Shown here: in pieces, positions 14,641 through 14,710 of the stretch
Layout of the letters: each line of letters begins with the position of its first letter
Numbering within the stretch: position 1 is the stretch's first letter
From: CAZTDD01 sp964612675
Lineage (GTDB): Bacteria; Hinthialibacterota; Hinthialibacteria; Hinthialibacterales; JAKPRU01
Length of the DNA: 14,710 nucleotides
Reading direction: 5' to 3'
NCBI GenBank assembly: GCA_964612675.1
Contig: CAZTDD010000154.1
Location: 1 to 14,710, forward strand
Position numbers and translations under genes: made by a program
The notes under the pieces: generated by a model
What the model was told of the DNA's origin: nothing
Seen by the model: the letters and a program-made list of their open reading frames with translations, nothing else
Databases searched by the model: none

Positions 14641-14665
14641 TGAACGGATGGTCCTCCACCGGGTG

Positions 14666-14691
14666 CCACCCCCAACTCCGCTTGGGGGTGG
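14666..14691. repeat. perfect 10-pair hairpin repeat (CCACCCCCAA...TTGGGGGTGG)
   Basis: CCACCCCCAA (14666-14675) and TTGGGGGTGG (14682-14691) form a perfect stem with the loop CTCCGC. It is followed by TTAACATC rather than a T run, so it looks like an interspersed palindromic repeat more than a terminator. I see no gene in 14520-14710. Confidence 0.6.
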
Positions 14692-14710
14692 TTAACATCA
14701 ATCTCCCTTT

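Overview
The window looks like chromosomal DNA from an uncultivated, probably Gram-negative bacterium of moderate GC content. I cannot name the phylum. The pointers are a periplasmic beta-propeller/PAS sensor kinase of the kind common in environmental phyla, a GTG-started gene, and many short palindromic repeats between otherwise ordinary housekeeping genes. Nothing suggests a phage, plasmid, insertion sequence or CRISPR array.

Region 1 (1-6862, + strand) is signal transduction. A good sigma70-type promoter and a structured leader precede a 1420-residue sensor kinase: signal peptide, about 13 propeller motifs, Y_Y_Y domain, one membrane helix, PAS domains, then HisKA_3 and HATPase. Its stop codon overlaps the start of a NarL-type response regulator. 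A second NarL-type regulator of identical length (225 residues, 49% identical by hand count) follows behind its own candidate promoter. Next comes a small membrane-anchored or secreted protein with two copies of a SHOCT-like/DUF2089-type beta motif. One kinase may therefore feed two paralogous regulators.

Region 2 (6960-13606, - strand) starts with a tRNA-Val(CAC) gene. The other genes are transcribed right to left: rluD-like pseudouridine synthase, pyrR, pyrB, pyrC, a family 4 glycosyltransferase, a 110-residue unknown protein, and a 171-residue protein with two membrane helices and a beta-rich tail. That last protein resembles the 2TM/beta-strand-rich effector domain of Cap15-type CBASS proteins, but no CD-NTase is visible. 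The rluD-pyrR-pyrB-pyrC order is a classical pyrimidine cluster. Its internal gaps are filled with palindromic and tandem repeats, and I see no PyrR-binding RNA loop.

Region 3 (13607-14710, + strand) has an unrecognised 88-residue gene divergent from rluD, a cluster of inverted repeats, and a stand-alone CheY-like receiver gene. The window closes with a mosaic of hairpins and short direct repeats.

The best candidates for something undescribed are the Cap15-like protein with its unknown neighbour, and the one-kinase/two-regulator/SHOCT-like-protein module.
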